DNA from: Luteibacter aegosomatis
GTDB lineage: Bacteria > Pseudomonadota > Gammaproteobacteria > Xanthomonadales > Rhodanobacteraceae
Assembly (NCBI RefSeq): GCF_023078455.1
Contig: NZ_CP095740.1
Location: 1,972,001-2,036,000 of the forward strand
Direction of reading: 5' to 3'
Length of the DNA stretch: 64,000 nucleotides
Below the pieces are notes generated by a model. It was given only the letters and a program-made list of their open reading frames with translations, made no database searches and was not told where the DNA came from. The position numbers were made by a program, and so were the translations under genes. Of this stretch, positions 51,837 to 62,959 are shown piece by piece. Each line of letters begins with the position of its first letter. The first letter of the stretch is position 1.

Positions 51837-54143
51837 GTGCCCCGTCTTCCTTCGCTTACTTTCTCGCTCCCCTCCGCCGCCGTGGCCGCGGTACTCGGCT
51901 GTGTCGCCGTACAACGGCTCGCCGCGTTGCCGCCTTGGCCGATGTCGTTCCTGCTGGCCGCGTGCGCGCTGCCGCTGGTGATCTTCGCCCGGTGCTCCTG
52001 GCTGCGCCACGCGGCCACCGTCGGCCTTTTCGCCGCATGGGCGGCGGGTCATGGCGACCGCGGCATGCGGGCACGTCTTCCGGCTGATCTCGAAGGCAAA
52101 GACATCACCCTGGTCGGCCGCATCGTCGACCTGCCGCGCCGCCGCGACGCCGACGCGCTGTTCGTCTTCCTGCCCGACGCCGCGCAGGCGTCGGGCGTGC
52201 GCTTGCGCGGCAAGGTGAGGGTGACGTGGTACCGCACCTTCGAATCGCCCGGACCTTGCGAGCGCTGGACGCTGTCCCTGCGCATGCGACGTCCGCGAGG
52301 CACCGTGAACCCCGGGGGCGGCGATACCGAACGCACGGCGCTTCTGCACGACGTGATCGCCACGGGCCATGTGCGAGAGTCCCCGGAGAACCGGCGCCTG
52401 GAAACCTTCCGTTGCGCCGACGGGTGGCGCGACGCCATCGCGCGCACGTTCGACGAGGTGCTGGGCGCCCGCGATGCGCGTGTCCTGAAAGCGCTGACCG
52501 TGGGCGACACGCGAGGACTGGATGCGAAAGACTGGGATATCGCCCGAGCCACGGGCACGTCGCACCTCATCGCGATTTCGGGATTCCACGTCGGTGTCGC
52601 CGCCGGCGGGGGCGTGCTGGCGCTGCGGCTGCTCTACCTGGCGTGTCCGTGGCTCGCGGTGCGCGTGCCGAGGCAGCTCGCGCAATCGGTGGCCGGGCTT
52701 GCCGTCGCCGCGGCGTATGGCGTGCTCGCGGGGCTGGGACTGCCTACGGTGCGCAGCCTGCTGATGGCCGCGGCGCTCGTGCTGGCCGGCATGGCGCGCC
52801 GCCGAGGGCGTGGTGCGCATCTGCTCGCTCTGGCGGCCGTCGCGATGCTTGCCGCCGATCCGTTGGCCGTGCTGTCGGCGGGGTTCTGGCTTTCGTTCGC
52901 CGGGGTGGGCTTCCTGACGCTCTGCGTGTCGGGAGGTGCGGTGGGATGGCGCGCGCGCGTGGCAGCCGCCCTGCGCGCGCAGGCGGCGATGAGCGTCGCC
53001 TTGTTGCCGCTATCGTTCTACCTCTTCGGCAGCGCGTCGCTGGTGGCTTTCGCGGCGAACCTCGTGGCCGCGCCGTGGGTGAGCATGGCGGTGGTGCCGC
53101 TGGCGTTGCTGGGCTGCCTTTGCGTCGCCTGGCCATCGCTGGCCGCCGTGCCGTGGAAGATCGCCGCCTGGGCGATGGACTGGCAATGGCGGTGGCTGGA
53201 CATCATGGCGGAGTGGCCTGGCTCGCGCGTGTCTCCGCCCGTGTCATCGCCGTGGCTCGTCGTGGCCGCCACGCTGGGCGCGGCGTGGCTGTTCGTGCCT
53301 CGTGGCGTTCCCTTACGCGCGTACGGCGCCTTGCTTTTCCTGCCCTTGATCTGGCCGTCGCGCGACGATCCGGGACCGGGCGGCTTTCGCGCGTGGGTGC
53401 TCGACGTGGGGCAGGGACTGGCCGTGCTGGTCCGCACGCATTCGCACACCCTCGTCTACGACACGGGCCCGGGTTACGCGGGAGGCGATGCGGGCGCGGG
53501 CATCGTCCTGCCGTCACTGCAAGCGCTCGGCTTGGGGCCGGTCGATGCGCTCGTGGTCAGTCACGGCGACAACGACCACGCCGGCGGCGCGGCTGCCGTG
53601 GCCGCGCGATATCCGAAGGCCCGGCGCTGGTCCGGCGAACCGGAGCGGCTGCCGTTCCCTTCCCAGGCATGCGTCCGGGAAACGGCATGGCGCTGGGACG
53701 GCGTGACCTTCCGTTTCGAGACGCTGGAGGCGGCGCGCGGGCGCAAAGCCAACGAACGCTCGTGCATATTGGTCGTCGAAGGATCGGGTGGTCGGCTCGT
53801 GCTGACGGGCGACATCGGTCAGGCGAGCGAGCGGCGCATGGAGGCCGGGTCGCTGGCGTCCGTGCTTCCGACGGTGACCACGATGGCTCACCATGGCAGC
53901 CGTTATTCGTCCGATTCGCGGTGGCTCGAGGCCGTGCGGCCCTCGCTGTCCATCGCCTCGGCGGGATGGCGCAACCGTTTCGGCCATCCGCATCCCGACG
54001 TACTCGCGCGGCATCGACGGGCGGGTGCCGACGTGCGGATCACGGCGGACAGTGGCGCGATCGCGGTGGATTTTCCGGCCGAAGGCGAGCCCTCGGTGAT
54101 GCGCGAGTGGCGTCGGCCACGGGACCGATATTGGCGCGAATGA
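51837..54143 (+). CDS. comEC: DNA internalisation protein ComEC/Rec2
   Basis: A 768-residue inner-membrane channel for single-stranded DNA during natural transformation. It has N-terminal helices and a DUF4131-like region (to about 190), the competence domain with many helices (about 215-500; ATGTSHLIAISGFHVGVAAG, GLGLPTVRSLLMAAALVLAG), and a C-terminal metallo-beta-lactamase-like domain (about 515-740; VLDVGQGLAVLVRTH, VVSHGDNDHAGGAAAVAARY, VTTMAHHGSRYSSD). All three parts are complete. The start is GTG 51837 without a clear Shine-Dalgarno. Confidence 0.95.
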   Translation: MPRLPSLTFSLPSAAVAAVLGCVAVQRLAALPPWPMSFLLAACALPLVIFARCSWLRHAATVGLFAAWAAGHGDRGMRARLPADLEGKDITLVGRIVDLPRRRDADALFVFLPDAAQASGVRLRGKVRVTWYRTFESPGPCERWTLSLRMRRPRGTVNPGGGDTERTALLHDVIATGHVRESPENRRLETFRCADGWRDAIARTFDEVLGARDARVLKALTVGDTRGLDAKDWDIARATGTSHLIAISGFHVGVAAGGGVLALRLLYLACPWLAVRVPRQLAQSVAGLAVAAAYGVLAGLGLPTVRSLLMAAALVLAGMARRRGRGAHLLALAAVAMLAADPLAVLSAGFWLSFAGVGFLTLCVSGGAVGWRARVAAALRAQAAMSVALLPLSFYLFGSASLVAFAANLVAAPWVSMAVVPLALLGCLCVAWPSLAAVPWKIAAWAMDWQWRWLDIMAEWPGSRVSPPVSSPWLVVAATLGAAWLFVPRGVPLRAYGALLFLPLIWPSRDDPGPGGFRAWVLDVGQGLAVLVRTHSHTLVYDTGPGYAGGDAGAGIVLPSLQALGLGPVDALVVSHGDNDHAGGAAAVAARYPKARRWSGEPERLPFPSQACVRETAWRWDGVTFRFETLEAARGRKANERSCILVVEGSGGRLVLTGDIGQASERRMEAGSLASVLPTVTTMAHHGSRYSSDSRWLEAVRPSLSIASAGWRNRFGHPHPDVLARHRRAGADVRITADSGAIAVDFPAEGEPSVMREWRRPRDRYWRE

Positions 54144-54165
54144 GGCATTCGTGTTGCGGCGCGGT

Positions 54166-54194
54166 TTGACAATCCAAATTTAGAACGATTTAAA
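54166..54194 (+). promoter_or_regulatory. sigma-70-type promoter for the GH92 gene
   Basis: TTGACA at 54166-54171, a 17-base AT-rich spacer and TTTAAA at 54189-54194 lie 30 bases before the GTG start. The -35 is a full consensus match, the -10 is weak. Confidence 0.6.
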
Positions 54195-54224
54195 TCCCCC
54201 TTCCATCCATCGAAGGGGCATCGC

Positions 54225-57200
54225 GTGACGGCATCGAAGCAGGGTTGGGGAAGGACGGCGCTCGTCCTGGCGGTGATGTCCGCGCTGGCGCCGGGAGCCG
54301 CGTTCGCGGCCGGCCGGCGCTTTGCCTCCTCGTTCGAGGCCAACGATCCCAAGCCGTTGGCGGCCAAGGTCGACGGGCTCGAACTGGGCGTGGTGGGCGG
54401 ACCGCCGGCCAACGTCGTGTTGACGGCGAAGGCGGACGTCGGCTTCACCGGCATGCATTCGCTGCGTTACGCCGGCACCTCGTCGGGCAACGCGGTCGAC
54501 GCGAAAGTCTTCGACGTCGACCTCAAGGTGGCCGACGGCATGCAGCTGTCGTGGCTGGTCTTTCCCCGCTCCAACAAGGATGACCTGACCAATCCCGCCA
54601 ATTACGTGACCGTCGACCTCGTCTTCGACGACGGCTCGCGCCTGTCGTCGCTCGGCGTACGCGACCAGCACGGCGTACCGGTCACGGCGAAGGGGCAGGG
54701 CGAGGGCCGGGTGCTGTATCCCGACCAGTGGAACTACGTGAGCGTGGACCTTTCCGCCGCCAAGGGCCGCCGCGTGCGCGCCATCGAGGTGAGCGCGGCC
54801 GCGCCCGCGGGCAAGGCCTTCGAAGGCTGGCTCGACGACGTGCGCATCGACAAGGCCCCCGCGTCGCCCGGCAATCGACCCACCGACCACGTGGACACGC
54901 GCCGCGGCTCGAACGCCAACGCGTCGTACTCGCGCGGCAACAACTTCCCCGCGGTGGCGATGCCGCACGGCTTCAATTTCTGGACGCCGACCACCAACGC
55001 CGGCTCGAACTGGATCTACCAGTACCAGGCCCGCAACGGCGACGACAACCGTCCGCGTATCGAGGCGTTCGCGCTGTCGCACGAGCCCAGCCCGTGGATG
55101 GGCGATCGCCAGACCTTCCAGGTGATGCCCGCCCAGGTCGACGCCGGCGCGCCGCCGCTCAAGCGCGAGACGCGTGCGTTGTCGTTCGTCCACGACAACG
55201 AGATCGCGCACCCGGATTATTACCGCGTGCGTTTCGACAACGGCATCGTCACCGAGATGACGCCGACCGACCACGCGGCGATGTTCCGCTTCACCTTCAC
55301 CGGCAAGCGAGCGCAGCTGGTGTTCGACAACCTCAACGGGAACGCCTCGGTGACGCTCGATCCGCAGGGACGCAGCATCCAGGGCTGGTCCGACGTGAAG
55401 AGCGGCCTTTCCACCGGCGCCACGCGGATGTTCTTCTACGCCACCTTCGACCGTCCCGTGGCGGAGAGCGGCCGCCTCACGGGCGAAAAGCGCGACGCGG
55501 CCTCGGCCTGGTTCGGCTTCGACACGAAGGGTGGCCGCGACAAGGTGGTGACGATGCGTATCGCCACGTCGCTGATCGGCATCGACCAGGCCAAGGCCAA
55601 CCTCGGCCAGGAAATCGCCGATGCCGACACCTTCGACAGCGTGCGCGAGCGCGCACGCAAGGCCTGGGACGACCGCCTGGGCATCGCCAAGGTCGAGGGT
55701 GCGACGCCCGACGAGCTGACCATCCTGTATTCCAACCTGTATCGCCTGTTCCTGTATCCCAACGAGGCCTACGAGAACACGGGTACCAAGGATGCGCCGC
55801 GATACCAGTACGCCAGCCCGTTCTCCGCGCCGGTGGGCAAGGACACCGACACGCACACGGGCGCGCGCATCGTCGACGGCAAGCCTTACGTGAACAACGG
55901 ATTCTGGGACACCTACCGTACCGCGTGGCCGGCCTATGCGCTGCTCACGGCGAACGAGGCGGGCCGGATGATCGACGGCTTCGTGCAGCAGTACCGCGAC
56001 GCCGGTTGGGTCGCGCGCTGGTCGTCGCCGGGCTACGCCGACCTGATGGTGGGCACCAGCTCCGACGTGGCTTTCGCCGATGCCTGGCTCAAGGGCGTGC
56101 GCAACTTCGACGTCTCGTCGTTCTACCTGTCGGCCATCCGCAACGCGGCGACGGTGAGCGACATCAAGGGCACCGGTCGCAAGGGCATCGAGCGTTCGAT
56201 CTTCAACGGCTACACCGACGACAAGGTCGAAGAGGGCCTGTCGTGGTCGATGGACGGCTACATCAACGACTTCGCCATCGGCAACCTCGCCCAGGCGCTC
56301 GCGAAGGACAAGCCCGCCGGCGACGGTTACGCGAACTACGCCGACGACGCGCAGTGGTACCGCTCGCGCGCCGTGGGCTACGTCAACCTGTTCGATCCGG
56401 AGGTGAAGTTCTTCGTGGCTCGCGACCCGGCGGGCAAGTGGCGTTGGACCGCGAAGGAATTCAGCCCCTTCCGTTGGGGCGGCGACTACACCGAGAACGC
56501 CGGCTGGAGCATGGCCTTCCACGCGCCGCAGGACGGCGCGGGCCTGGCCTCGCTCTACGGCGGCCGCGCGGGGCTGGCGAAGAAACTCGACGAGTATTTC
56601 AACGCGCCCGGCAAGTTCGAGGTGGGCGACTACGGTGGCGTGATCCACGAAATGCTCGAGGCGCGCGACGTGCGCATGGGCCAGTACAGCCACTCCAACC
56701 AGCCGGCGCACCACATCATCTGGATGTACGACCAGGCCGGTCAGCCGTGGAAGACGCAGGACAAGCTGCGCGACGCGGTGTCCCGTCTCTACGTGGGCAG
56801 CGAGATCGGCCAGGGCTACCCGGGCGACGAAGACAACGGCGAGATGTCGGCGTGGTGGATCTTCGGTGCCGCGGGATTCTATCCCCTGCGCATGGGTACG
56901 CCGGAATACGTGATCGGCGCGCCGCATTTCCCGCACATGACGCTGACGCTCGATAACGGCAAGGTCATCGACATCCGCGCGCCGGGCGTCAGCGACACCA
57001 ACCGTTACGTGCAGTCGCTCAAGGTCAACGGCCAGCCGTGGAACCGCCTGGTGCTTCCGCACGAGGTGCTGGCCCAGGGCGCGACGCTGGAGTTCACCAT
57101 GGGCCCGTCGCCGTCGACGTGGGGTACCGGCGCCGACGCCATGCCCGCCTCGATCACCGCCGAGGGGGCGATGCCGTCGCCGCTGCGCGACGTGCTGCGC

Positions 57201-57563
57201 GAGGCCGACCTGCGCGCGGCGGGCGGCAAGAAGGTTTCGCTGGCCGCGGCCGTCGACAACGACTCGTCCACGGAATTGGCCCTGCCGCCCGTGGTCGTCG
57301 ACAACCTCAAGACGCCCGCCACGGTGGCGATGTACACCATCACGTCGCCGGCGAAGGCCGACGAGGCACCGAAGGGCTGGAAGCTGGAAGGCTCCGCCGA
57401 TGGCAAGAAGTGGACGGTGCTGGACGAGCGCCACGGCGAATCGTTCCCGTGGAACCGGCAGACCCGCGCGTTCGCCGTGAAGACGCCCGCGGCTTACGGC
57501 CACTACCGCCTGACCTTCGAAGGCCCGGCCAAGGTCGCCGAACTGGAGCTGTTGGCGCGCTGA
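54225..57563 (+). CDS. GH92-family alpha-mannosidase, exported
   Basis: An 1112-residue exported glycosidase from GTG 54225, with AAGGGG upstream. A signal peptide (ALAPGAAFA) is followed by a beta-sandwich domain (about 30-225; DVGFTGMHSLRYAGTSSG, EGWLDDVRIDKA), the GH92 core (about 230-960; NFPAVAMPHGFNFWTPTT, GVIHEMLEARDVRMGQYSHS, GYPGDEDNGEMSAWWIFGAA) and an F5/8-type carbohydrate-binding domain at the end (WKLEGSADGKKWTVLDERHG). GH92 enzymes are Ca2+-dependent exo-mannosidases acting on alpha-1,2/1,3-mannose of glycans. No transporter or other sugar enzyme is next to it; it stands alone between comEC and a palindromic repeat. Confidence 0.93.
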   Translation: MTASKQGWGRTALVLAVMSALAPGAAFAAGRRFASSFEANDPKPLAAKVDGLELGVVGGPPANVVLTAKADVGFTGMHSLRYAGTSSGNAVDAKVFDVDLKVADGMQLSWLVFPRSNKDDLTNPANYVTVDLVFDDGSRLSSLGVRDQHGVPVTAKGQGEGRVLYPDQWNYVSVDLSAAKGRRVRAIEVSAAAPAGKAFEGWLDDVRIDKAPASPGNRPTDHVDTRRGSNANASYSRGNNFPAVAMPHGFNFWTPTTNAGSNWIYQYQARNGDDNRPRIEAFALSHEPSPWMGDRQTFQVMPAQVDAGAPPLKRETRALSFVHDNEIAHPDYYRVRFDNGIVTEMTPTDHAAMFRFTFTGKRAQLVFDNLNGNASVTLDPQGRSIQGWSDVKSGLSTGATRMFFYATFDRPVAESGRLTGEKRDAASAWFGFDTKGGRDKVVTMRIATSLIGIDQAKANLGQEIADADTFDSVRERARKAWDDRLGIAKVEGATPDELTILYSNLYRLFLYPNEAYENTGTKDAPRYQYASPFSAPVGKDTDTHTGARIVDGKPYVNNGFWDTYRTAWPAYALLTANEAGRMIDGFVQQYRDAGWVARWSSPGYADLMVGTSSDVAFADAWLKGVRNFDVSSFYLSAIRNAATVSDIKGTGRKGIERSIFNGYTDDKVEEGLSWSMDGYINDFAIGNLAQALAKDKPAGDGYANYADDAQWYRSRAVGYVNLFDPEVKFFVARDPAGKWRWTAKEFSPFRWGGDYTENAGWSMAFHAPQDGAGLASLYGGRAGLAKKLDEYFNAPGKFEVGDYGGVIHEMLEARDVRMGQYSHSNQPAHHIIWMYDQAGQPWKTQDKLRDAVSRLYVGSEIGQGYPGDEDNGEMSAWWIFGAAGFYPLRMGTPEYVIGAPHFPHMTLTLDNGKVIDIRAPGVSDTNRYVQSLKVNGQPWNRLVLPHEVLAQGATLEFTMGPSPSTWGTGADAMPASITAEGAMPSPLRDVLREADLRAAGGKKVSLAAAVDNDSSTELALPPVVVDNLKTPATVAMYTITSPAKADEAPKGWKLEGSADGKKWTVLDERHGESFPWNRQTRAFAVKTPAAYGHYRLTFEGPAKVAELELLAR

Positions 57564-57571
57564 CGCGCGCC

Positions 57572-57659
57572 TTCGCCGATGCGATCGGCTCCCAACCCTC
57601 CGGGGCAGGATTCGGAGATCCTGCCTACCGGAGGGTTGGGAGCCGATCGCATCGGCGAA
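57572..57659. repeat. 88-base near-perfect palindromic element
   Basis: The arms 57572-57603 and 57628-57659 are 32-base perfect inverted repeats (TTCGCCGATGCGATCGGCTC ...), and the loop holds an inner hairpin GCAGGAT/ATCCTGC. The sequence is a sister of the 38072-38229 element (GATCG core with GCA in place of TAC). It lies just after the GH92 stop. Confidence 0.85.
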
Positions 57660-57749
57660 TCCTACGGAGCCCCAATGTGAAGCCCGCCCCAGTCCTCGCG
57701 CCGCGCCCTGCTATCATGCGCGCCTGAATTCGGTAATTCCGGGGTTCCC

Positions 57750-58415
57750 GTGCTCGAGATCCTGATGGCTGGCGGCTGGGCATTGCTGCCGATCCTGATT
57801 TGTTCCCTCGTGGCGCTCGCCATCGTGTTCGAGCGTTTCTGGGCGCTGCGCCGCGCCGCCGTGCTGCCGCCGGGCCTCGGCGCCGAGGTGCGCGAATGGG
57901 CGCGCTCGGCCAAGCTCGACGCCGCCCACCTGGAGGCCCTGCGCAACGGCTCGCCCCTGGGCGAACTGTTCGCCGGCGCCCTGGCCGTGCGCGATCGTCC
58001 CCGCGACATCATCAAGGAGCGCATCGAGGACACCGGCCGCCATGTGGTGCACCGCATGGAGCGCTACCTCAACACGCTGGGCACCATCGCGCTCATCGGC
58101 CCGCTGCTCGGCCTTCTCGGCACCGTGGTCGGCCTCATCCGCATGTTCCTCAGCGTCATGGCCGGCGGCATCGGCGATCCCACCCGGATGGCCGGCGGCA
58201 TCGGCGAGGCGCTGATCTGCACCGCGTTCGGCCTGGTCGTGTCCATCCCGGCCTACGTGCTGCACCGCTACTTCCGCTCGAAGGTCGGCGGCTACGTGGT
58301 GCAGATGGAAAAAGAGGCCACCGCGCTGCTCGACGACCTATCGGCCCCACGCACCGCCGCGCCGCGCCGCCGTGCCGCCGGCGCGCCGGAAGCCGCGGCT
58401 TCGCAGGCCGGCTGA
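57750..58415 (+). CDS. exbB: MotA/TolQ/ExbB-family proton-channel protein
   Basis: A 221-residue ExbB/TolQ protein from GTG 57750. It has three membrane helices: LPILICSLVALAIVFERFW (about 13-31), LGTIALIGPLLGLLGTVVGL (about 108-130) and EALICTAFGLVVSIPAYVLH (about 151-170), with a basic Ala/Pro-rich tail. It lacks any exported head, unlike the fusion at 3485-5266. It opens the operon exbB-exbD-msbA-lpxK, the arrangement known in Xanthomonadales and other proteobacteria. Confidence 0.93.
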   Translation: MLEILMAGGWALLPILICSLVALAIVFERFWALRRAAVLPPGLGAEVREWARSAKLDAAHLEALRNGSPLGELFAGALAVRDRPRDIIKERIEDTGRHVVHRMERYLNTLGTIALIGPLLGLLGTVVGLIRMFLSVMAGGIGDPTRMAGGIGEALICTAFGLVVSIPAYVLHRYFRSKVGGYVVQMEKEATALLDDLSAPRTAAPRRRAAGAPEAAASQAG

Positions 58416-58418
58416 TCC

Positions 58419-58840
58419 ATGCGCATCGGTTCCCGTCGTGAAGACGATTTCGAGATCAACGTGATCTCGCTGATCGACGTGCTGCTCACGCTGCTGATGT
58501 TCTTCGTGCTGAGCACCACGTTCATCGAGCACTCGCGCCTGAAGGTCGACCTGCCCAAGGCCGACGCGGAGGCGCGCGACGCCACCGACAACGCGCTCAC
58601 CGTCATGATCGACCGCGACGGGCATTACGCCGTGGGCAGCGACGAAGTGCCGGGCGAAGGCATCGACCCGCTCAAGGCCACGCTCGAGCGCGTGGCCGGC
58701 ACCGACCGCAACCGCGTGGTGGTGATTCGCGCCGATGCCAACACGGCGCACCAGAACGTGGTGCGCGCGATGGACGCCGTCGGCCAGCTCGGCTTCACCC
58801 ACCTGTCGATCGCCACGACGCCGAGCGAGGCCGCGGGCCG

Positions 58841-58844
<4 letters not shown>
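58419..58844 (+). CDS. exbD: ExbD/TolR-family protein
   Basis: A 141-residue ExbD: short N-terminus (DFEINVISLIDVLLTLLMFF) carrying the conserved Asp in its single helix, and a periplasmic domain (VVVIRADANTAHQNVVRAMD). It starts three bases after the exbB stop and overlaps msbA by 4 bases (GTGA). The partner TonB for this pair is not in the operon. Confidence 0.93.
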
Positions 58845-60619
<1,775 letters not shown>

Positions 60620-60622
60620 CCG

Positions 60623-61621
60623 GTGGCCCTCGGCGCCTCCCTGCAGAAGCGCTGGTACGGCGGCGGCTCGCCGCCCCTTTGGGCCCGTCCGCTGGAAGCG
60701 CTCTACGGCCGCGTGGTCGAGCACCGCGCGAAGGCGTTCCGCGACGATCCCTCGCAGGTGGTGCGCTTGCCCGTGCCCGTCGTGGTGGTCGGCAACATCA
60801 CCGTCGGCGGCACCGGCAAGACGCCCCTGATCGTGGCCTTGGCGCGAGCCATGGCCGCGCGGGGATTCCGGCCCGGCGTGGTGAGCCGTGGTTATGGCGG
60901 CACGGAGCGTGGGCCCCATCTGCTCACCGACGAAGACGATCCCGCCCGCGTGGGCGATGAGCCCAGCCTGATCCGGCAGGGCGGCGTGCCCGTTGCCATC
61001 GGAAGGGATCGTCCCGAAGCGGCACGCCTGCTCATCGATGCCGGCTGCGACCTCGTGCTGGCCGACGACGGCCTGCAACACCATCGGCTCGGTCGCGACG
61101 TGGAGATCTGCGTCATCGACGGCGAGCGCCGCCTCGGCAACGGTCGCCTGCTACCCGCCGGACCCTTGCGCGAACCGGCCTCGCGGCTCGCCGACGTCGA
61201 TTTCGTCGTGGTCAACGGCGGCATGCCCAAGCCTGGCGAAATCCCGATGACGCTGGAGGGCGGCATGGCGGTGAACATGGACGATCCGACGCTCATCGCG
61301 CCCTTGTCGGATTTCGCCGGTCGCCCCGCGCACGCGGTGGCGGGTATCGGCAACCCGGCACGCTTCTTCGCGAGCCTCGCCTCCCACGGCATTGCCGTCG
61401 ATGGCCATCCCTTCGCCGACCATCACGCCTTCACCCGCGACGATTTCACCTTCGCCGACGGGTGCCCGGTACTCATGACCGATAAGGATGCGGTGAAGTG
61501 TCGTGCCTTCGCCAGGGCGAACTGGTGGCGCGTACCGGTACGCGCCATCGTGCCTGCCGCGTTTTTCGATGCGGTGGCCGAACGCGCTCGCCTGGCCCGG
61601 ATGCCTGGCCAGGCGGCGTAG
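60623..61621 (+). CDS. lpxK: Tetraacyldisaccharide 4'-kinase LpxK
   Basis: A 332-residue lipid A kinase that phosphorylates the 4' position of the tetraacylated disaccharide to make lipid IVA, at the inner membrane. It shows the P-loop VVVGNITVGGTGKTPL, VVSRGYGG, and LADDGLQHHRLGRDVEI with the catalytic Asp. GTG start three bases after msbA. The genes trm112-like and kdsB that often follow are not here; an unknown gene follows after 120 bases. Confidence 0.95.
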   Translation: MALGASLQKRWYGGGSPPLWARPLEALYGRVVEHRAKAFRDDPSQVVRLPVPVVVVGNITVGGTGKTPLIVALARAMAARGFRPGVVSRGYGGTERGPHLLTDEDDPARVGDEPSLIRQGGVPVAIGRDRPEAARLLIDAGCDLVLADDGLQHHRLGRDVEICVIDGERRLGNGRLLPAGPLREPASRLADVDFVVVNGGMPKPGEIPMTLEGGMAVNMDDPTLIAPLSDFAGRPAHAVAGIGNPARFFASLASHGIAVDGHPFADHHAFTRDDFTFADGCPVLMTDKDAVKCRAFARANWWRVPVRAIVPAAFFDAVAERARLARMPGQAA

Positions 61622-61741
61622 GCGAGCCATCGATTTGCCATGCCGTCCGCACGGCTGGCCGCCGCTTGCCTGAAACGCATGTTGCCCGGCGATAGGGTCG
61701 GCGAAATACTGTCGCTTCAGGGGGCTTCAAAGGAATGAACC

Positions 61742-62311
61742 ATGCACACGAAAAGACACGAAGGAAAGTTCTATTTCCATCTGCCGAAGCCGAAAAAGAG
61801 CGGCAGGTCGGTGGGCCGGCCCGATAGCGGCATCGACATGACCCTTCTGCGGGCGGCGAGGGACATGATGTCGCGGTTCGCGAAGGGAAAAGATCTGGAG
61901 GGAACGGCGAGCGTGGATCTGGACGGCGCTCCCTTCACCGTCAGCTCCGCCATCGCCGAGGAAGAGTCGTGGGGCGATAAGTATTTCGTACTCACGATCA
62001 AGGGGGACGTCGAGCCGCGCGACATCATCATCGAAGGCCCCGAGGGCGAGCGTCTCGAATCGAAGCGCTACGACATCGTCAGGCGCGACGGGGTCGGGGC
62101 GCGTTTCCTGGAGATGGTCGAGACCGAGGACGGCATGCGGTTCGCCGTGTCCTATGCCACGCATGGATGGATCGACCTGACCTTCTCCGGCGGCCGCTCC
62201 TGGGTGCTGGGAAGATTCGAGTTCGAGACGGAAGCGATCGAAGTGCCGACACCGCGAAAGTTCACCAACGGCAGCTTCAGTGTTCCGTACTACGAAATTC
62301 CGGGCCCGTAA
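61742..62311 (+). CDS. Hypothetical protein
   Basis: A 189-residue soluble protein of unknown family, with AAAGGA before the ATG. The N-terminus is Lys/Arg-rich (RHEGKFYFHLPKPKKSGRS), the rest beta-rich and acidic (SWGDKYFVLTIKGDVEPRD; WIDLTFSGGRSWVLGRFEFE). It has no signal peptide and no cysteine. Its end pairs with the glycine-zipper gene at a shared hairpin. Not linked functionally to lpxK by anything visible. Confidence 0.75.
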   Translation: MHTKRHEGKFYFHLPKPKKSGRSVGRPDSGIDMTLLRAARDMMSRFAKGKDLEGTASVDLDGAPFTVSSAIAEEESWGDKYFVLTIKGDVEPRDIIIEGPEGERLESKRYDIVRRDGVGARFLEMVETEDGMRFAVSYATHGWIDLTFSGGRSWVLGRFEFETEAIEVPTPRKFTNGSFSVPYYEIPGP

Positions 62312-62343
62312 CGGCACGTCTCGGTGCCAGATCGTCAGACCGC

Positions 62344-62377
62344 GGGCGATTCACCGATGACGCGAGGTGAATCGCCC
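62344..62377. terminator. bidirectional hairpin between convergent genes
   Basis: A 12-base-pair perfect stem (GGGCGATTCACC / GGTGAATCGCCC) with a 10-base loop lies between the stops at 62311 (+) and 62388 (-). T-runs are short, but the position fits termination for both genes. Confidence 0.65.
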
Positions 62378-62387
62378 CTTCAGTCCG

Positions 62388-62837
62388 TTACTGCACGCGG
62401 CTGACGTTGCCCTGTTCGTCCACGACCACGATATCGCCTTCGCGAATCGCCGAGGCATCCTTTACCTGGACATTGGTATAGCCACCGGTGCCCATCTTCA
62501 GGCGCAGGGTGTAGCTCTCGCTGCCGCCGCCCTTGCCGACCGCGTTGCCGGCGAAACCGCCGCCGACGGCACCGGCCACGGTGGCGAGCTTGCGACCGTT
62601 GCCGCGGCCCACCTGATTGCCGAGCACGCCGCCGGCGATGGCGCCGATCACCGCGCCGGCGGTGCCGTGGTCGCGACCCTGGACCACGTTGTGCTCGATG
62701 CTCTGCACCGTGCCGCACTGGTCGCAGCGCACGTAGATGCCGTCGGGGCGCGTGAGCACGGCGGCCGACGCCGGGGCGACGACCGCGGTGGCGAGCAGGG
62801 CGGCCATGGGGATGCCGAGGACGGTCTTGATGTTCAT
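62388..62837 (-). CDS. Glycine-zipper 2TM-domain outer-membrane-associated protein
   Basis: A 149-residue exported protein. The start ATG 62837 has AAGGAGA; the frame extends six codons more. Signal peptide (ATAVVAPASA), a CDQC pair (RCDQCGTV), then the glycine zipper GTAGAVIGAIAGGVLGNQVG and ATVAGAVGGGFAGNAVGKGG, typical of the Rick_17kDa/SlyB-like 2TM group, and a C-terminal beta domain (IREGDIVVVDEQGNVSRVQ). No lipobox. Probably an envelope-stress or integrity protein. Confidence 0.88.
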   Translation of the reverse strand: MNIKTVLGIPMAALLATAVVAPASAAVLTRPDGIYVRCDQCGTVQSIEHNVVQGRDHGTAGAVIGAIAGGVLGNQVGRGNGRKLATVAGAVGGGFAGNAVGKGGGSESYTLRLKMGTGGYTNVQVKDASAIREGDIVVVDEQGNVSRVQ

Positions 62838-62959
62838 GCGGTCTCCTTGTTTCACCGGCCGATAGGGATGTGGGCCGTAGCCCGTGCAGTCTAAGGGGTA
62901 CGACTGAACGGAAGGCTAGTACGATTCCCCCCTTCTCGCCCTATTTCGATCCCAGGCAA

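Noticed and set aside
54180..57503. 1107-codon open frame opposite the GH92 gene
   Set aside because: The plus strand encodes a clear GH92 enzyme; the opposite frame is His/Arg/Val-rich without domain content.
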